Part shown: piece by piece, positions 1-9,796 of the stretch
Layout of the letters: every line of letters begins with the position of its first letter
Numbering within the stretch: the first letter of the stretch is position 1
NCBI GenBank assembly: GCA_019914945.1
Contig: CM034104.1
Span: forward strand, 5,520,501 to 5,584,500
From: Typha latifolia
Taxonomy: Eukaryota; Streptophyta; Magnoliopsida; Poales; Typhaceae
Reading direction: 5' to 3'
DNA: 64,000 nucleotides
Notes under the pieces: generated by a model
What the model was told of the DNA's origin: nothing
The model's input: the letters and a program-made list of their open reading frames with translations, nothing else
Database searches by the model: none
Position numbers and translations under genes: made by a program

Positions 1-108
1 CTTTCTAACGAGTTCGTCCACCCACAATGTCCTCACTGCGGAAGTACCCAAATATGCATACATAGATATCTCAGATTTGATATTTTCCTCTGCGCCCTCC
101 TCCACATC

Positions 109-1541
109 TTACTCATCGTCCCCCTCAAGACCATCGATAAGCATCACACTCCCAATCGATTTGGAACACCGATAATCGGGGGTGAAACATTCATCACATC
201 TAAAGCAAAGCCCCTCCGCTCTGCGCTTCTCCACCTGGGCAAGTGTGAGAGTTCGAACGGGAGGTCTTGTGTCTCCTCTAACATTAGAAGAGGGTCTCAA
301 AGGTGGTCATGCCCTAGTACTAGTAGCCACTGCCTTTGAACTTGCAAAATTTTCAACTGGTGTTCTCGATGCAAACCGCCTATCTCGTTTGCCCCAACTT
401 GCTTTCGCTGCCATTTTTAGAGACTTGTGTTTTTGCTCCATTCTCACGGTCTTCTCAAAAGTCTCTTCAAGAATGGTAGGACAAAGAGCACGAACATCCA
501 CCTGAATCTCCTCCTGCAGCCCTGAAATAAAAGTGCTCATCAATGTTGGTTCGGGCTAAAGTGGCTCACAACGACTACTAACTCCTTCAAATTCTACTTG
601 GTACTACAAAATGGTTGTCCTCTGAACCATCTTGCTTAATGTGGCAGCAAAATCTTCATACACCGCTGTCCCAAATCTGCATGTAATCTTCCTACAAAAG
701 TCTGCCTAATCGATAAATCCTCTACCTTGAATGGCCGATCGATACCAATGCAACGCTGTTCTTTGAAAGTGAAAGCTTGCCATCGGTACCTTTGCGTCTT
801 TCGTTGTCCCTTAACAATCAATGTATTGCTCCACTTGAAACACCCAATCTGTTAGATCACTGCCTTAGAACTTCGGAAAGTCCAAGCGTGCGGTTCTCCC
901 CCGGATAGCATTGTCGGGCTCGCGAAAGATCCTTGGTTTAGGTCTGAACCGCTATGCTTGTTTCTCTCGTTCTCTGAATCCTCGAACACGCCCATCACCA
1001 TCTCTGAAGGTATCAATATCATCATCTAAGTGCCAATCTTTTTCATTGACGAAGCACACCGGTGTCGCGCGTCTTTCGGTCTCCTCCACCGTCGACCTCG
1101 AGTTGTGTATCGAAGGTGGGGGGATGATGTGAAGGAATAGGTAAAAGAGGCTCATTGACATTAACATGTTGTACCTAGACCTGTGGGGGCGTCGGTTTGG
1201 TGTGGTTCCACTACTAGTCCTTCTTGAGGCACTGATCTTCGTCGAGGAGATAACAAAGCCGATCGATTCATGACATATTCCTTTAAGGCATTATGATCAT
1301 TCTGCATTGCATTCACCCTATGTAGCAATGTTTGGAACATGCCCTTAAGTTCATCTGCCAAGCCCATGTTCACACCCAAGGACGTTGGTTGACTCAGTCC
1401 TACCGTGGCCATACCAAAGGAATCAGCCGCACAGTTAGGATTTTCATGAGTTGAGTCTTTCCTTGTTAGTGTGCTCTTCATTGATCTCCTTGATGAGGCC
1501 ATCTTTCTTGTCTCCACTATCAATGGAGGTCCAAGGTTCAC
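109..1541 (-). pseudogene. G1-1 gag (broken), running into protease
   Basis: Gag is the structural polyprotein of the cytoplasmic virus-like particle. Translated pieces give an N-terminal segment (1541 down to 1161, with VETRKMASS near the start and a helical segment around GMFQTLLHRV), an acidic linker with EKDWHLDDD (about 1090-1030), the gag core, a segment around FISGLQEEIQVDVRALCP (543-490), and a CX2C...C zinc-knuckle-like end (CFRCDECFTPDYRC, about 240-195) followed by the start of protease (GSVMLIDGLEGDD). At least four frameshifts or stops separate the pieces, so no intact protein can be made. The order of motifs is the same as in G1-2 and G1-3. Confidence 0.8.
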
Positions 1542-1544
1542 CGG

Positions 1545-1556
1545 GCTCTAATACCA
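1545..1556 (-). other. Primer binding site of G1-1
   Basis: The minus strand reads TGGTATTAGAGC, one mismatch from the usual plant initiator-tRNA-Met complement TGGTATCAGAGC. It sits directly downstream of the LTR end. Confidence 0.8.
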
Positions 1557-1557
1557 A

Positions 1558-2338
1558 TGGTATGGTAAGGAACTTCCTCTTCAATATCTAGTTCAGTTGT
1601 AGGAAGCAGTCTGCACAACTGAGAGAAAATATTTATCATATATTATTCCGTAGTCAAAGGTGGTCGATTCGTAACTTCCTAATCTACATTTTTGGTATTT
1701 ATATCCTCTACAGGTTCTGACAGCAACTAGGACAAAAATACGTTAGAGTGGGGATGATGGTGGTGGTGACGGGTGGAGATGATAGTAGGGTTATGGATGA
1801 TAATACAGATGAGGGTGGATGGTTGATGTAGTTTAGGAGATAAGGATGAAAGGGGAGAAGTGGCCGGGATCCTAAGGAGGAGGGAGGATTCGACAGATGA
1901 GGGAGATCAGAAGATAGATGAGACCTTCCCAACGGTAGAGGTGGTTAGTTGGTGAACAGGGAGGAGGGAGATTAGGGTAGAGACTAGAGAGAGGATAGAG
2001 GAAGATAAAAACTAATATTCATTCATCATAATGATTTTGGCTGTCATCCACACCTTTATAGAGGCTAGCCAACAAGCCAAAATAATAATTATTAACCCTA
2101 ATTCTAGTGGACTCTCGCCCATCATGTTCAAACGGGATTGACCGCATTCGAATACACAAAAGATGTTCTCTATGGATGTGAACTAATGTAGGCGTTCGCA
2201 CGCGGGATCGTGATGCATTGATGGATCGTCAGAATGGACTGAGGTTGATATGGCATTGATGGATCATGATGCTACCCTTAAGCTCAGTGGACGTGCTAGA
2301 CACGTGCGCTATTATTTTCCTTTTTCTGGGATGTTACA
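1558..2338 (-). repeat. 5' LTR of G1-1
   Basis: In minus sense the LTR runs from TGTAACATCC at 2338 to ...ATACCA at 1558, next to the primer site. It contains a TATA box (TCTATAAAGG at about 2060), the conserved GGCTAGCC/GTGTGGATG block downstream of it, and a CT-rich R/U5. Only a few GCGTTCGAACGC-like words occur (about 2100-2205), fewer than in other G1 LTRs. The first ~135 bp of U3 (2206-2338) does not match other G1 LTRs. Confidence 0.7.
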
Positions 2339-2349
2339 CTAACTCTCAA

Positions 2350-3130
2350 ATCCAATTTCTAAGTATTCAAAGTCAAAATCCATTCATAAATCAAAAGATT
2401 TAATATTTTAGTTCACATATCATATTCAAGTATTTTTTTGTTGATATACTCACGAATTTTAAATTGACTTATGAAAAAGTTAGATGCAATATAAAGTTAA
2501 GAGAAAATAGATCCACAAATATTTACATCAACATATTATAGACTAAGCCGTTTGATCACCCAAAATTGGCAAAAGAAAATATCTAATTATAGTATCTTGC
2601 TTTAGCAAAGCATAAAAATATTATGTAATTCTAAGATATCAAACATCAAAAAGAGACACTGAACTGAAGTCAAATTGAACCTAGTTTGCATTCTCCCCTT
2701 TCAATTCAAAAATATTTTCATTTTTTTAAATTTTCACCACTTATTTTTTGATATAAAATAAATTATTTTCGTACAATAACAGCTTTCACATACTAGTTAG
2801 GTAGCCCTTTTCTTATAATGCACTATATTAAAAATATAGATGACTTATAAATAGTATAGAGGTGCACGATCAAATTGGACATTTCCAAGACTGCTTTCAC
2901 ACTAATCACATGGTAGCCATTTTTATTGATATTTTAATAATAAAAAATATTAAGAGAGTGAAACTAAGTCAAAAGGTCAAACAATCACTGTCAATCTAAT
3001 AAGAAAGATATTTAAAGGATACCTCATCAGATAATGCTCACACAAAGATTAAATCACAATAACTAATAGATATGTTTAGAAAGTGTTAAAGAATATTAAA
3101 AAATAAACAAGACACTTAAAGATAATATAC
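2350..3130 (-). mobile_element. COP-3: relic of SIRE-like copia non-coding spacer
   Basis: No coding remains. Two blocks match the untranslated region of COP-1 between pol and its extra ORF: GCTTTCACA...GTAGGTAGC(C/T)TTTTCTTATA (2785-2815 against 44178-44213) and CTTTCACACTAA followed by TTTTATTGAT (2895-2930 against 44320-44352), in the same order and a similar distance apart. I infer a diverged fragment of a related copia element in the same orientation. Confidence 0.5.
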
Positions 3131-3935
3131 TAAATATTAATACAAATGACTATGACTCCAATAATGTAACAACCTTGTCTTAAATATTTTTTAAGTATTT
3201 TGGGCATGATGCGACCAACCACAAAGCAAAGCCCTACAAAACCTAGCCCTAAATATCTTATCCATCCCTCTCCACCGATTCGCCTCCATCTCTTTCTGTT
3301 GATGTCGATCATCTTAGACCGCCGCCACCTCTGCCAAGCCAGTGAGCCCTCTCTCTCTCCCCCCATCTTTCTCTCTCTCTCTCACATGGGCTCGAGCTTG
3401 CCGGAGCTGAGCCGTCGGTACCCTCCTTATAGGCCTAAATCTGCCCTTCCCTTCTTCTTCTCCTTTACTTTCTTCTTCCCCTTATTCTTTCTTTCCTTCT
3501 CTCTTTGTTCTCCTCTCTCCCTACTACTATCTACAGTGTTAGGCCAAGCCTAGCACTATAGCAGAGATAGTGCTGAGCTCAGCCCAACATGGTAATAGAG
3601 AGAGTTTCTCTCCTTTTTCTTTTAAATTGCTTATTTTATTTACTTTAAATTTAAATAAATAATTAATTAGTTTATGGAGGATATATATACACTCCCTAAT
3701 ATAATTATTAGCTAATTATTTTAGTATAATTATTTATTAATTATAATTAGAAATATTTACATATAAATATATCTATGATTTGGCCATTGTTTATTAGAAT
3801 AATACATATAATGTTATTGATAATAATCTTATATTTATAATTATATTTTATATGATTATTTTAGCATCGAATTAGTGTCTACTACTTTGTATAAAATAAA
3901 ATACTAAGGTTGCATATTATTCTTGTATAATAGGA
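3131..3935. other. Spacer without recognisable gene
   Basis: A CT-rich stretch (about 3300-3540) with TCTCTC runs is followed by AT-rich sequence (3610-3930). The open frame at 3200-3553 is low-complexity S/P/F/L-rich and I do not accept it as a gene. A TGTAACAACC word at 3166 could be the start of an old LTR, but no matching end is visible. Confidence 0.4.
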
Positions 3936-4917
3936 TGATACGATCTCCCCTTTTGGCCAAGGCTCAATCTATTCCGATTTTTAGATCTGGATAGGATCTG
4001 ACACGGAATGTTGGAAATAAATCCTAAAAGATACTACCATCGGATCGATGTGAGATTACGATATGTTGTAGCCCCGGAAAAGAGCTTTTTAACAAATCAA
4101 GTTTTAGGTAAATCAGATGTCAGGATCTCAAGATATTGTCCGATTAGTAGATGAACGTCGGGTAGTCTATCTTAGGATCCGTCGATAGAGGCACAAGATC
4201 ATAGATGATTGTGGATGATGGTGGACCGGCATTAATGGGGTGGCACCGGTGAATAAATGGTGGTGGAAGGGTTATGAGTGATGGAAGGATTAGGGTGAGT
4301 GATGGAAGGATTAGGGTAAGTGATGGATAGATTGGAAGAAGGCGGAGGAGAGGGCCGCCCCTAAGGGACTAGGGTGATTGGCCGGTCGAGGGAGGTTAGA
4401 AGCGGCGTCATTGGGGAACGAGAGAATGGGAGAGAAGAAGACGAAGGAGGCAGGGCAAAACCTCAATTCATCAATAATGATTCCATAGTTGCCATCCACA
4501 CCTTTAGAGGCTAACCAAACAATTCAAAAATGGTAATTATTAACCCTAAAATAGTAGATTTTCATCGATCGCATTCGAACACACTCGATTGCATTCGAAT
4601 GCACATTTTGCATTCTCTATATTTGCGAGCCTAATGTAGGCGTTCACAAGCGCATTCGAACGCACTCCATCCACGTTCGAATGCACATTTTGTGTTCTCT
4701 ATTTTTGCGAACCTAATGCAGGCGTTCACAAGCGCGTTCTAACGCACTCCATCCGCGTTCGAACGCACTCCATACAAAAAACTTATTTTTCTATGAAATA
4801 AACAGTAAAACAAGAACAAAAGACACCCCTAAAGTGTATCCATGCTCGAGACATCATCGTTGAAGTCCGAATCGTATCAATCCACCACGCTTCCAAACAT
4901 CTTGTCCTCAAGGTGAC
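3936..4917 (-). mobile_element. G2-1: 3' LTR with a stub of internal sequence
   Basis: The LTR is 3936-4879: TGATACGATCTCCCC on the plus strand to ...GAATCGTATCA. About 38 bp of internal sequence follows (4880-4917), ending in the polypurine-tract region (minus sense CTTGAGGACAAG...GTGGTGGATTGATACG). In minus sense this is the 3' end of a G2 element whose remainder is lost at 4917. The LTR carries two repeats of a block with GCGTTCGAACGC-like words and GCGTTCACAAGCGC (4570-4775). Its promoter position reads CTCTAAAGG rather than a TATA box. Confidence 0.8.
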
Positions 4918-5644
4918 TCGCGTCAAACTTGCTGTGTTTGGCGGGTCATCCTCAGTCGAGCTTGGATACATGTACTCCTACTGGCCCATGGTGGAATTCA
5001 GGCCCGTCTATATTGAGTCCACTTGGTCTCGGGTGGTCGAACCAATTGACTCAATGTCAGTTTAGCAATAGAAATATGGTGCATTCGATTACGCTCGGGA
5101 GGTCGAGTTAGATGTAGTTGGTGGATCCAGATTAGGTCCTCCTAGTGACTCGAGTTAGGTTCAACTAGTCGAATTGACTATTAGTTGTGCTAATAATCGT
5201 TCTGCCAACTCCATGGATTAGGATCTAAGTCAAATGTATCCTAGTATAAGCAAACTCGACTTAATTCAAGTAGAGGGTTTTTGATCATGTCCCTTATTTG
5301 ACTTAACTGAGTCCCCAAGTCCAAAGATGACTCACACTTGACTTGACCCCTTTGGCTCTTAGTTCCAACCCAGCTCATGTCTAGCAACTCAACCTGGTCA
5401 AGCCCAACCATGTAGCCATCTTAAAATTCTAACCACTTAGGGTTTTCAAAAAATTTGAAATCCCTAATATTTCTCCCATAATTCCATCTCCATCAACCGT
5501 TGCCATAGGGTTGCCTTGGCACGTGGCAGCCTTGGCTGAGTAGTGACCACCTCCAGTAGTTGCTTTGGCAGGGTTCTCGACAGTGTGGCGCCAGTTGGTA
5601 GCGATGAAAGGCCGAAGTTGGCCCAAAAAATGAAATCTTCATCT
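4918..5644. other. Spacer, target of the G2-2 insertion
   Basis: No gene is visible. The sequence is rich in TCGAGTT/GACTCAA-like words resembling G3 leader sequence, and could be a degraded gypsy leader. The last five bases (CATCT, 5640-5644) are the target-site duplication of G2-2. The segment just before it (about 5600-5644) is related to 9395-9450 on the other side of the insertion, so the target was already a local tandem repeat. Confidence 0.4.
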
Positions 5645-6417
5645 TGTTACGATCCTTCCTCGGCTATAGGCTCTGATACCAGCTTGATACGAACCCTCTT
5701 TTGGTGCTATGGCTCTGATACCAGATTGTTACGATCTTGCACGGAACTTTAAGATAAGATCCCGAAATATCCCGCCGTTGGATCACTGTGAAATTTTGAT
5801 ATGTTGTAGGCCCGGAAAAGAGCTTTCCAACGGATCTAGTTTCAGGCGAATCGGAGTTGGGGATCTCGAGATATCGTTCGTTTAGTGGACGAACGTCAGG
5901 ATACTCTGTTTTTGGATTCCGTGGATGAAGGCACGAAATCCTGGGTAATGGTGGATTGTGGAGGGCCGGTGTTGATGGGGTGGCACCGGTGTAAAAGTGA
6001 TGGTGGAAGGGTTATGGATGATGGAAAGGTTAGGGATAGCGATGGATAAATTGGAAGAAGGGGGAGAAGAGGGCCACTCCTAAGGGACTAGGGTGATTGG
6101 CCTGTCGAGGGAGATTAGAAGCGGCGTCGCCGGGGAGATTGAGGGAACGGGAGCGAAGAAGACGAAGGAGGCAAGGCAAACTCAATTCTTAATAATCAAT
6201 CCTAATTTTGGTTGCCCTACACATACTTTTATAGGCTAACCAACAACTCAATCTTATCCTAAAACACAATCTTATCCTAAAACTCAATCTTATCCTAAAA
6301 CTCAATCTTATCCTAAAACACAATCTTATCCTAAAACTCAATCTTATCCTAAAACTCAATCTTATCCTAAGGTAAATCCAAGCTCGAGACGACGTCGGTG
6401 AAGTCCGAATCGTATCA
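5645..6417 (-). repeat. 3' LTR of G2-2 (773 bp)
   Basis: The plus-strand ends are TGTTACGATCC and GAATCGTATCA. In element sense it has a TATA box (CTATAAAAG, plus 6226-6234), a minisatellite of seven 18-bp units (about 6246-6370, core CAATCTTATCCTAA) where other G2 LTRs carry the TTCGAA palindromes, and at its 3' end two embedded primer-site copies (GCTCTGATACCA on the plus strand at 5670-5681 and 5712-5723). The outer boundary is fixed by the target-site duplication. Confidence 0.9.
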
Positions 6418-6429
6418 ATCCACCACGCT

Positions 6430-8487
6430 TCCGCAACCTTGTCCTCAAGGTTTGAAATTTGGGAAGCGATCCATGATGTCTGTCTCTAGCTCCCATGTAG
6501 ACTCGTCAGTAGGTTTGCCCAGCCACTCAATCATGGAAGTGTGCCATCAATAGCCTCCGTAGCTCTTCGTTTCGGGGTACCTTGATTCGCCCATGCTCTA
6601 GTACTAACCCATTACGCTCCTCGTGCTCGGGGTTGCTTGAGGGGTTCGCTCTCAACTCCTCCATGAGTCGGACCAGATCACTATCCTCTGCACTGGCTCT
6701 TCGTAGATCTGAAAAGAAAGGAAAAGTGGGTGCCGAGAAAGAAGCGAGCTCCCTTTTTTTTGAAAGTTCAAGCAGCGGTTTACTTCCATCCAACAACACT
6801 CTCTGACCATCTCTCCAAAAGGTCAATGTGAGGCTTATAAAATCAAAGGTCACGGGCCCCAAGCTCCGAAGCCATTGGGTCCCTAAAACAATATCGGCAC
6901 CTTGCAAGGCCAATGGATAAAGATCCAATGTGAAAGTTTGGCCTTGCACCTTCAATTCTGCACCTCCACAAATAGAATCTGCTCGCAAGGTGGTGCCATC
7001 TCCAATCGTCACATCGAACCCTTCCGTGGGTTCCGACTCGAGCCCAATCTTCCTAAGGAGCCTCATGTCAATGAAGTTGTGGGTGGACCCGGTGTCAATC
7101 AAGATTCTCACTGTGGTCTTCTTGACTACTCCGTTCACCCGCAATGTCTTTGGCGCCGCCGTCCCCGAATAGGCGTGGAGGGAGATTTCAGCTATAACGT
7201 CCTCCACGTTTTGCTCCTCAACTTCTTCTCCTCGATGTCCAGCCACATCTGCGCTTTCAGCTGCAAGCTCATCCTCCGCTTCCTCCAATCCATCGATGAG
7301 CATCACCGATCCCATCGGTTTAGCACAACGATGCCCTGGTACTCCGCTAGTGTTTCCTGCCGCTATGTTTGGTAGAGCTTGATTGCGGCTTCCTTGGCTT
7401 GTCCAACTCTGCTTCCAGTGTATCTTCATGGCTCTATGCTTGTCTTCCATAAGCACCGCATCTTGGAAGGCCTCCTTTAAGGTTCTAGGCCTTAAAGCCC
7501 TCACATCGGCTTGTATGTCACCCCGCAGCCCGAGATGAAGGTGCTTTGCGAAGTTGCCGATCCGTCCATGGTGGATGACATCGGCTACTAATCCTCTCAA
7601 ATTCTTCTTGGTATGACCCAACCGTGGTCTTCTGAACCGTCTTTGAGAGGAGAGCATCAAAGTCTTCATAGCCCGATACTCCAAATTGCCGTGTGATATC
7701 GGCGCAAAATTCAGCCCAAGTTTCGATGGCCTCAATGGCATTGGCTGATCGAAACCAATGAAGCGCTGCATCCTCAAGGTGGAAGCTTGCAAGCGTCACC
7801 TTGTATTCTTCCGCCGTACCTTGGTATGCAAAGAATTGCTCCGCCCTATACAACCAATCAATTGGATCGCCACCTTTGAACTTGGGGAATTCGAGACGCA
7901 CGACTTGTCCACGAATGCCGTTGTCTCGTTCCAGATCATGCCCAACTCCTTGTCTAACCGGCGGAGGATGCACCATGAAGGGTTGATGATCCCTCCTTCG
8001 GTTTAGATCAACTCGCCGTGGTTCCGGATCGTATCGGCCCGCCCATGGATCTTGATCTCCAATGTGGTCTCCATGGTGATTCGCTCGTCGGATGGGTTCA
8101 CCCGCAACTGGTCCTGGTGTAACCATCCTTGCTTGCCTCTCGCCCATAGGGTGGTGGTAGCAGCGGCTCTTGTGGTTGCAAAGGCTGAACCGGTGAGGAT
8201 TGATTCAAGGGGGTGGACTCGCGTCGTGGGGTCGATGGTGCCTTCCCGTTAGACATTGCTTCCCTTGGCGCCCGTAGTTCCCGCATCATCTCCATCATCA
8301 TCTGGTGGTTGATGGCCATCTGCTCTGAAATAGACCCCAACATGGATAGAACGCTAGGCTCTTCCGTATTCCGATTAGATCGGATGGTTCCGCGGGTGGA
8401 AGTCCCCGCAATCGTCTCTTCCTCCTCTATTGGGAGAATCTCTTCTTCATCATCACGCCGTGCAGCCATGGATCTGGTGGTCGTCAT
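6430..8487 (-). pseudogene. G2-2 gag-protease fused to pol remnants
   Basis: Gag starts at 8487 (MTTTRSMAAR), runs through a helical QMAINHQMMMEMM segment and a proline-rich linker, shifts frame near 8100-8147, then gives the retrotransposon gag core (LEFPKFKGGDPIDWLYRAEQ, then W and Y landmarks to EEFERISSRC near 7600). A second frame change near 7550-7570 leads to the longest frame (7792-6527), with the aspartic protease site LIDTGSTHNFID near 7100. After FWRDGQRVLLDGSKPLLEL it passes directly into RELASFSAPTFPFFSDLRR, which in G2-4 follows RNase H, so RT and RNase H are missing. It ends just inside the integrase zinc region (LLMAHFHD). The stub to 6430 reads EWLGKPTDESTWELE, a chromodomain tail. 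Confidence 0.85.
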
Positions 8488-8513
8488 TGGAAGCGCTTGT
8501 CCGAGGAACGGTG

Positions 8514-8525
8514 GCTCTGATACCA
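8514..8525 (-). other. Primer binding site of G2-2
   Basis: The minus strand reads TGGTATCAGAGC, the plant initiator-tRNA-Met complement, three bases downstream of the LTR end fixed by the target-site duplication. Two more perfect copies lie inside the LTR (8554-8565 and 8596-8607). Confidence 0.9.
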
Positions 8526-8528
8526 GCT

Positions 8529-9284
8529 TGTTACGATCCTTCCTCGGCTATAGGCTCTGATACCAGCTTGGTACGAACCCTCTTTTGGTGCTATGGCTCT
8601 GATACCAGATTGTTACGATCTTACACGGAACTTTAAGATAAGATCCCGAAATATCCCGCCGTTGGATCACTGTGAAATTTTGATATGTTGTAGGCCCGGA
8701 AAAGAGCTTTCCAACGGATCTAGTTTCAGGCGAATCGGAGTTGGGGATCTCGAGATATCGTTCGTTTAGTGGACGAACGTCAGGATACTCTGTTTTTGGA
8801 TTCCGTGGATGAAGGCACGAAATCCTGGGTAATGGTGGATTGTGGAGGGCCGGTGTTGATGGGGTGGCACCGGTGTAAAAGTGATGGTGGAAGGGTTATG
8901 GATGATGGAAAAGTTAGGGATAGCGATGGATAAATTGGAAGAAGGGGGAGAAGAGGGCCACTCCTAAGGGACTAGGGTGATTGGCCTGTCGAGGGAGATT
9001 AGAAGCGGCGTCGCCGGGGAGATTGAGGGAACGGGAGCGAAGAAGACGAAGGAGGCAAGGCAAACTCAATTCTCAATAATCAATTCCTAATTTTGGTTGC
9101 CCTACACATACTTTTATAGGCTAACCAACAACTCAATCTTATCCTAAAACACAATCTTATCCTAAAACTCAATCTTATCCTAAAACACAATCTTATCCTA
9201 AAACTCAATCTTATCCTAAAACTCAATCTTATCCTAAGGTAAATCCAAGCTCGAGACGACGTCGGTGAAGTCCGAATCGTATCA
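8529..9284 (-). repeat. 5' LTR of G2-2 (756 bp)
   Basis: It matches the 3' LTR almost throughout, with six instead of seven 18-bp units (about 9125-9238) and a few single-base differences (for example A for G near 8637, and one extra T near 9086). It carries the same two embedded primer-site copies at its transcriptional 3' end. Confidence 0.9.
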
Positions 9285-9796
9285 CATCTCCTTCTCTCTT
9301 TCCTATCGCAGCCACGACAAGGAACCTTCGACCGTCTAGAATATGAAAATAGCTACCAGTGAGGTCCCTCTTGGGGTGGCAGTGGTTGATTGCTATGGAA
9401 GGCTGAGGTTGACAAACATAAAATCTTCATCTCCTTCTTCTTCATTTAGTCGCAGCCATGGCAAGAAGCTTTTGGTCGTCTGGGTGAGAAAAGTAGCAGC
9501 CCATCAGGTCTTTACGGGGCTGTTAGCGGCTGGTGCTGTCGTGGGTGGAAGATTGCGGCATTCTCCTTCGAGTTGTAGCTCGGCGGGGAGTTGCAACGTC
9601 ATCGCCGGTGACGACGCTGTCGCAATCGACTATCGATTGACCGAGGGGAATGGTGGAAGGTCGCTAGAGGCCATACGTGATTTCTTCCTAGTTGTCGACT
9701 CGCCATGGTTGCAAAGGGAGGTGGTGTAAGGCGGCACAAGTGCCGGAACTCGTGGTTCCGAATCATCTCCCTCACCTATGATGATGATTCTTGACT
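9285..9796. other. Spacer with a doubtful 128-codon frame
   Basis: This continues the sequence interrupted by G2-2. An open frame runs 9343-9729 on the plus strand (starts MKIATSEVPLG), compositionally plain, with no domain I recognise and no promoter or intron signals. Parts of it (about 9395-9450) repeat the 5600-5644 segment, so it lies in a local tandem duplication. I keep it as unexplained rather than as a gene. Confidence 0.3.

Larger units (their letters stand above)
1..2338 (-). mobile_element. G1-1: 5' part of a Ty3/gypsy retrotransposon
   Basis: In minus-strand order this holds an LTR, a primer binding site complementary to initiator tRNA-Met, a broken gag and the first residues of the protease region, where it runs off the left edge of the window. 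Order and gag sequence match the better preserved G1-2 and G1-3 copies. Its LTR starts with TGTAACATCC instead of the TGATACACTT seen in other G1 copies, so it is a related subfamily whose U3 differs while R/U5 and gag agree. The target-site duplication cannot be tested because the far end is outside the window. Confidence 0.85.
5645..9284 (-). mobile_element. G2-2: young non-autonomous Ty3/gypsy element, complete ends
   Basis: Both LTRs are present (5645-6417 and 8529-9284), bounded by a perfect 5-bp target-site duplication CATCT (5640-5644 and 9285-9289). In minus order: LTR, primer site, gag, protease, a short linker that in related elements lies between RNase H and integrase, a chromodomain-like C-terminal stub, polypurine tract, LTR. 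Reverse transcriptase, RNase H and the integrase core are absent. The LTRs differ by one 18-bp repeat unit and only a few point changes, so insertion was recent and must have been driven by enzymes from another element. Confidence 0.9.

Noticed and set aside
3200..3553. 117-codon plus-strand open frame with a CT-rich 5' context resembling a plant 5' leader
   Set aside because: Low-complexity S/P/F/L translation from pyrimidine tracts, no domain, no intron or downstream gene structure.
6902..7375. 157-codon plus-strand frame antisense to G2-2 protease
   Set aside because: It mirrors the real minus-strand gag-protease, and equivalents appear opposite the same domain in G2-3 and G2-4, as expected of a shadow.
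9343..9729. 128-codon plus-strand frame as a possible host gene
   Set aside because: No recognisable family, lies in a local tandem repeat, and nothing supports transcription or splicing.
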